Below, one piece after another: positions 41,747 to 44,707 of a DNA stretch of 44,707 nucleotides. The notes beneath the pieces were generated by a model that was not told where the DNA came from, did not search any database, and was given only the letters and a program-made list of their open reading frames with translations. Source of the stretch: Clostridiaceae bacterium (lineage in GTDB: Bacteria; Bacillota; Clostridia; Oscillospirales; Acutalibacteraceae); contig JAETSR010000016.1 of the NCBI GenBank assembly GCA_021769555.1, positions 1 to 44,707 on the forward strand. Direction: 5' to 3'. The translations under genes and the position numbers were made by a program. How positions within the stretch are numbered: position 1 is the stretch's first letter; the number at the start of each line of letters is the position of its first letter.

Positions 41747-42795
41747 TATGCCCCGGGGAAATTTTTCCCTTTGTATTTGCGCTCCTGCCTTCTGGCCTTA
41801 GCCAGGGTCCTGCTGGGCTGGCCCTGCTTCATGCGCGCCGCATGGCGGCTCCGTTCAGACTCGCTGTTCAAAAGCCTGTAGCTCTCCCAGCGCCCGGGGT
41901 CAAGCCCGCCGCTTTCCAGCGCTGCCTTTATCGCGCAGCCGGGCTCGCTCTCGTGCTTACAGTCGGAGAAACGGCACTGCCCAAGGTACTTCTCAACGTC
42001 CGGGAAGGCCGCGGCAAGGCCGTCCCCGGCGTCCCACATGCCCAGCTCCCTCATGCCGGGGGTGTCTATAACCAGCGCGCCGCTTTTTAACAGCAGCAGC
42101 TGGCGGTGGGTAGTGGTGTGCCGTCCGGCGGAGTCATACTCCCGCACGCCGCTGACGGACATGATATCCTCGCCGGCAAGGGCGTTTATAAGGCTGGACT
42201 TGCCCACGCCGGAGCTGCCCAAGAACGCAGCGGTGGCTCCGGGGGCAAGGTAGGGGGAAAGCCGCTCCATGCCCTCCCCTGTCCTGGAGCTCAGGGCTAT
42301 CACCGGGGCCTCTCCTGCTATGCTCTCGGCCTCGCCTATCATCCTGCCGCGGTCCCCGGGCAGGTCGGCCTTTGTGAGGAGCACCACGGGCTTCGCGCCG
42401 CTGTTCCAGCATAGGGTAAGATACCGCTCAAGGCGCTTCAGGTTAAAGTTTTCGTTTAGGGACTGCACGGCGAAGACTACATCCATATTCGCCGCCACGG
42501 CCTGCTCTGTGCCGTGCCAGCCGTCGAGCCTGGAGAAAAAGCTCTTCCTCGGCAGAGTGCGCACTATCTGCCAGTCCCCCGGGGCGGGCAGGGCCAATAC
42601 ATAGTCCCCGGTGGTCGGGAACTCCTCGCCGCCATCATAAATGTATTCCTTGGTCTTCAAAGCGGCATACCTCTGCCCTTCGGGCGTGATAAGCTGCCAG
42701 CGCCCCTTAAATACCGCCGTCACCCTGGCGGGCAGGGCTGGGCCCTCTGCGGGGATGAGCTCCTGCGGAAAGCCGTAGGTTTTTATATCTGTCAT
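41743..42795 (-). CDS. rsgA: Ribosome small-subunit-dependent GTPase RsgA
   Basis: Late 30S-maturation GTPase, 350 aa, with the circular permutation typical of the family: G4 TKAD (141-144), G1 GSSGVGKS (193-200), G3 DTPG (244-247). OB-fold N-terminus and a C-terminal zinc knuckle C274, C279, H281, C287. AGGAGG precedes the ATG. It is transcribed from a promoter about 215 nt upstream with an unusual structured leader. Confidence 0.94.
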   Translation of the reverse strand: MTDIKTYGFPQELIPAEGPALPARVTAVFKGRWQLITPEGQRYAALKTKEYIYDGGEEFPTTGDYVLALPAPGDWQIVRTLPRKSFFSRLDGWHGTEQAVAANMDVVFAVQSLNENFNLKRLERYLTLCWNSGAKPVVLLTKADLPGDRGRMIGEAESIAGEAPVIALSSRTGEGMERLSPYLAPGATAAFLGSSGVGKSSLINALAGEDIMSVSGVREYDSAGRHTTTHRQLLLLKSGALVIDTPGMRELGMWDAGDGLAAAFPDVEKYLGQCRFSDCKHESEPGCAIKAALESGGLDPGRWESYRLLNSESERSRHAARMKQGQPSRTLAKARRQERKYKGKNFPGAY

Positions 42796-42850
42796 CTCTT
42801 ACCTCCTGAAAAAATATGCATCTGTGTGGGCTTACGTTAAAATTACGCAT
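42707..42850 (-). CDS. Possible leader ORF overlapping the start of rsgA
   Basis: 47-codon frame that starts at ATG 42850, 7 nt after AAAGGAGAG, and runs out of frame into rsgA, ending 89 bases inside it. The ribosome binding site is good, but the product (MRNFNVSPHRC...) has no recognisable features. If translated, it would couple or interfere with rsgA initiation, whose own site lies inside it. Confidence 0.3.
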   Translation of the reverse strand: MRNFNVSPHRCIFFQEVRDDRYKNLRLSAGAHPRRGPSPARQGDGGI

Positions 42851-42869
42851 AAAACATCTCTCCTTTCAA

Positions 42870-42905
42870 AGCAAAAGACCGGCCCCCAAACAGGAGACCG
42901 GTCCT
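42870..42905 (-). terminator. Terminator-like hairpin in the rsgA leader
   Basis: Minus-strand arms GACCGG and CCGGTC extended inward by CTCC/GGGG pairing, with a TGTTT loop, followed by TTTTGCTTTG. It lies about 110 nt after the predicted start and 75 nt before rsgA, so it can act as an attenuator. The rest of the leader (42906-43011) has GGCGG/CCGCC complementary stretches but matches no riboswitch I know. Confidence 0.55.
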
Positions 42906-43017
42906 ACCGTTTTCTTTACCTCAGACTAAAGCGGGGCCAAGCGGCGGGTCTTCTATGGAATGGGGAAATATTGAGGAACATTGCCGCTCACCGCCTTTCT
43001 TTGATGTCTGTAAGGCC

Positions 43018-43046
43018 ATATTAACACATATAAGACCCTATGTCAA
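43018..43046 (-). promoter_or_regulatory. rsgA promoter
   Basis: Minus-strand TTGACA (43041-43046), 17-bp spacer, TAATAT (43018-43023). It begins just after the stop of the NUDIX gene. Confidence 0.75.
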
Positions 43047-43053
43047 GCTAAAA

Positions 43054-43536
43054 TTACATACATACTTCGTCCCGGCGCACGGAGCCAAGATACACCGGCC
43101 CCGCCGCCTCCAGCACCTCTCTGACCCGCCCGCGGAGCTGTAAGGGCACTATGGGCATGGACTCGGCCTCCTCCGGGGTGACCCAGACCGAGCCGGTCTG
43201 CTGGAAGTCTGTCTCGGTTTTCTCGCCTGCGGTATTGGAGGTTACCCGCGCCAGAAAAATGTGCAGGGTGCGGTGGCAGTATTCCGGGTATTTCCGGCGC
43301 ATGTCCTGGTCGGTGAATATCTCCTCGCACAGGGCCGCGAACCGCACGGGCTCCACTATGAGGCCGGTCTCCTCCATGACCTCTCTTATTACCGCCTCCT
43401 CCATGGTCTCATATGCATGCTGCCCGCCCCCGGGCAGGTCGAAGTATTCCTCACCGGAGCTGGTCAGGCAGCGGTTGAGAAGGAGCATATCGTCCCGCAG
43501 GAGCAGGGCTTTGGCGGAGTTTCTGATGGCTTCCAT
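43054..43536 (-). CDS. NUDIX hydrolase
   Basis: 160-aa protein with a full Nudix box at residues 37-59 (GGQHAYE...REVMEETGL). It starts with ATG 43536, AAGGAGG 9 nt upstream. Related to MutT/ADP-ribose-type hydrolases; the substrate is not predictable. Its codon 5-15 region (RNSAKALLLRDD) is common in clostridial NUDIX proteins. Confidence 0.88.
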   Translation of the reverse strand: MEAIRNSAKALLLRDDMLLLNRCLTSSGEEYFDLPGGGQHAYETMEEAVIREVMEETGLIVEPVRFAALCEEIFTDQDMRRKYPEYCHRTLHIFLARVTSNTAGEKTETDFQQTGSVWVTPEEAESMPIVPLQLRGRVREVLEAAGPVYLGSVRRDEVCM

Positions 43537-43578
43537 TAGCGTTTTCCTCCTTATTTATAAACTTCTACAGAGGGATGA

Positions 43579-43809
43579 TTAAGCGGCCCTGCCTGCGTAG
43601 TTCACCACGGTTATCTCCATCATCGAGGAACTGAATGACTTTACAATTTCTTCTAGTTGTATGGCAACTTCATCGTCAAAAAAGCTCTCGCCGCACTGAG
43701 TACACCGGGTGCAGGGGACGTTCTTTACAATAATTATGCACTTCTCAAGGGTTACTACATGGGTGGTCGTGCCTTTCTCAAGGCCGCCTTTGCAGAAGAA
43801 ACAGCGCAT
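43579..43809 (-). CDS. YgiT-type zinc-finger protein (orphan antitoxin)
   Basis: 76-aa protein with zinc ligands C3, C6 and C36, C39 (plus C33) and a tail EIVKSFSSSMMEITVVNYAGRAA. YgiT/MqsA-type zinc-finger genes are usually the antitoxin partners of DUF4258 (RelE-like) toxins and sit directly after them. Here only the last part of such a toxin is left upstream, so it is an orphan. The helix-turn-helix of full MqsA is absent. AAAGGAG is 10 nt upstream. Confidence 0.85.
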   Translation of the reverse strand: MRCFFCKGGLEKGTTTHVVTLEKCIIIVKNVPCTRCTQCGESFFDDEVAIQLEEIVKSFSSSMMEITVVNYAGRAA

Positions 43810-43813
43810 GGGG

Positions 43814-43888
43814 TCAGGGCTCCTTTCTGGATGAAAACTCGTTTTCCCACTGGCCGGGGTCCGGGTAGTAGGCGGTGATAAGCCTCAT
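43814..43888 (-). pseudogene. C-terminal remnant of a DUF4258 toxin
   Basis: A 24-codon frame (MRLITAYYPDPGQWENEFSS...) immediately before the YgiT gene matches the conserved C-terminal ending of DUF4258 toxins (ITAYxPDPxxWExDFxxR). The catalytic N-terminal part is missing; a stop codon, that of the membrane-protein gene, closes the frame 27 nt upstream. It appears to be a deletion relic of a YgiT/DUF4258 toxin-antitoxin pair. Confidence 0.65.
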
Positions 43889-43915
43889 TTCCATATATAA
43901 AGCCTTCTTTATTTG

Positions 43916-44413
43916 TCAGCTTTTCTTTTTCCTGGCCCGCCGTACTAAAAACAGCACCAGCCCCACAACGGTCAGGACCCCGCCGACGGCCATAGCTATG
44001 TAGGTGTTCCTATAGTGGGTCCAGTATACGGTGTCCCAGATGATCTCCTGGGCGGCGTCCTTGTGGTCCTCGCAGTAGCGGGCGTGGAAGCCGTCGTAGT
44101 GCTTGGTAACCGGGGTCTCGTACTCCACCCACTCCTTTTTGGTCTCCACCTTTATCTTGTCGCCGTCGGGCACGAGGTAGGTGTTCTCCTCCCTCTTAGC
44201 ATGCTTCTCAGAGTCAGTATAGGAGTGGGAGCGCATACTTGGATAGTTGGGGTTGTCGGGGAGCTCCAGGTCGCCAAAGGGGATGAAATTGTAATACCAC
44301 GAGGCTTCGTTTGAACAGCCCTCATAGTCACATTCACCAGCCCCAATGCTCGAGTACATCTTGTTGGCCTTTATGTCCCGCTCCATCCAGGGATCGAAGT
44401 AATCGGCGTCCAT
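43916..44413 (-). CDS. Membrane protein, downstream part of a frame-broken ORF
   Basis: 165-aa product from the first ATG (44413): an acidic, Tyr-rich extracytoplasmic region with Cys at about 28, 33 and 114, then a C-terminal TM helix (about 138-158) and a basic RRARKKKS tail. No family recognised. This ATG has no ribosome binding site, and the frame stays open upstream for 42 further codons that encode a TM helix (HPFWLIFYGLLLLFNVSL) and end in the poly-C tract. The real protein is therefore probably longer. Confidence 0.6.
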   Translation of the reverse strand: MDADYFDPWMERDIKANKMYSSIGAGECDYEGCSNEASWYYNFIPFGDLELPDNPNYPSMRSHSYTDSEKHAKREENTYLVPDGDKIKVETKKEWVEYETPVTKHYDGFHARYCEDHKDAAQEIIWDTVYWTHYRNTYIAMAVGGVLTVVGLVLFLVRRARKKKS

Positions 44414-44609
44414 TGCCCGCAGGGAGACGTTGAAAAGGAGCAGTAAGAGCCCATAAAATATCAGCCAAAAGGGGTGCAGCAGGCACCCGAGGACGGCCTT
44501 GCCGCCGGATGCGGGCTTTTCTTTGCCGTTACTTTTTATCGGGGGGGGGGGGGGGTAGTAATTTTTGGTTGATTGCTAACAATTTCTCACCGTTCTGTTT
44601 ACAGTCCAT
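44414..44609 (-). other. N-terminal extension of the membrane protein, out of frame at C15
   Basis: ATG 44609 opens an 18-codon frame up to the C tract. With 15 C it ends after 26 codons (Pro5-Asp-Lys-Lys-stop). With 14 or 17 C it joins the downstream frame and gives a 230-residue protein with an N-terminal and a C-terminal TM helix. No Shine-Dalgarno sequence is visible before ATG 44609, which is a weak point. Confidence 0.55.
44541..44555. repeat. 15-bp homopolymer tract (G15 plus strand, C15 minus strand)
   Basis: Uninterrupted run of 15 G. It lies in the coding part of the membrane-protein frame. Such tracts are prone to slipped-strand mispairing. It is also a typical place for sequencing error. 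Confidence 0.95.
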
Positions 44610-44707
44610 AAATATAATTTATATTTATGCAAAAATTAAATGAAGTTTGGATTAGGCCGAAACGCCATAATTAAAAATCAATTGAGGCTCACACCCCACC
44701 CCAGGCC
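44610..44707. other. AT-rich end of the window
   Basis: No gene or convincing promoter seen. The first part (44610-44650) is strongly AT-rich and may hold the start region of the phase-variable gene. Confidence 0.4.

Noticed and set aside
1-44707. CRISPR array, rRNA or tRNA genes
   Set aside because: No regularly spaced repeats, rRNA stretches or cloverleaf-type sequences were noticed on either strand; a dedicated scan was not possible.

Overview
The window is about 44.7 kb of GC-rich, gene-dense DNA from a Gram-positive, spore-forming anaerobe. Gene content points to class Clostridia, most likely the Oscillospirales (Ruminococcaceae/Oscillospiraceae), although no species can be named. The reasons are the FabK-type enoyl-ACP reductase in a single fab-acc operon, a CwlJ-type spore germination hydrolase, a DUF1667/GlpA-type operon, a T-box riboswitch, strong AGGAGG ribosome binding sites and sigma-A promoters with 17-bp spacers. 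No rRNA, tRNA, CRISPR array, transposase or prophage was seen.

Layout. 104-9218 (minus) is a complete type II fatty-acid synthesis operon: fabH, fabK, an unknown 72-aa membrane protein, fabD, fabG, fabF, accB, fabZ, accC, accD, accA. It lacks acpP, starts at a consensus promoter and ends in a perfect terminator. Divergent from it are pyrE-rsmE-ymfI (9453-11573) and a phosphoglucomutase (11727-13424). 13479-17279 (minus) holds three tandem tiny single-TM basic proteins, then the xylB-degV-yczE group. 17438-22520 (plus) holds the GlpA-like/FAD-oxidoreductase/DUF1667 triad, a HAD phosphatase and the trxA-trxB pair. 22630-23978 has a CwlJ gene with a GerQ-like partner and a divergent ribbon-helix-helix gene. 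24040-25315 is an AT-rich, G-poor island with three paralogous genes of unknown function. 25349-29117 (minus) is yihY-DUF3842-NUDIX-rimO-pgsA, divergent from a phosphohexomutase and mnmA (29285-31875). 31959-33078 (minus) holds three unknown small genes. 33169-37555 holds a phosphodiesterase, a GNAT enzyme, a CrtO-like membrane protein, a class B penicillin-binding protein, a split TauE/SafE transporter and an HdeD-like protein. 37581-41710 (minus) has a lipoprotein, a GNAT enzyme and a T-box-controlled XRE-cupin-acyl-CoA synthetase fusion. 41743-44609 has rsgA with a long leader, a NUDIX gene, a YgiT zinc-finger gene beside a toxin remnant, and a membrane protein interrupted by a 15-bp homopolymer.

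How it fits together. Most of the window is lipid, envelope and housekeeping metabolism: malonyl-CoA supply and chain elongation, PgsA and G3P oxidation for phospholipids, DegV as a possible fatty-acid carrier, and tRNA/ribosome modification (MnmA, RimO, RsmE, RsgA, YmfI).

The most unusual items are: (1) the AT-rich island with a three-member family of unknown proteins; (2) a complete T-box riboswitch with its own promoter and terminator in front of an acyl-CoA synthetase that carries its own DNA-binding and cupin domains and is translationally coupled to an acetyltransferase; (3) a C15 tract whose length decides whether a 230-aa membrane protein can be read, which looks like a phase-variation switch; (4) an 11-bp inverted repeat that buries the lipoprotein start codon; (5) face-to-face promoters between cwlJ and the RHH gene; (6) the missing acpP and the unknown membrane protein inside the fab operon.
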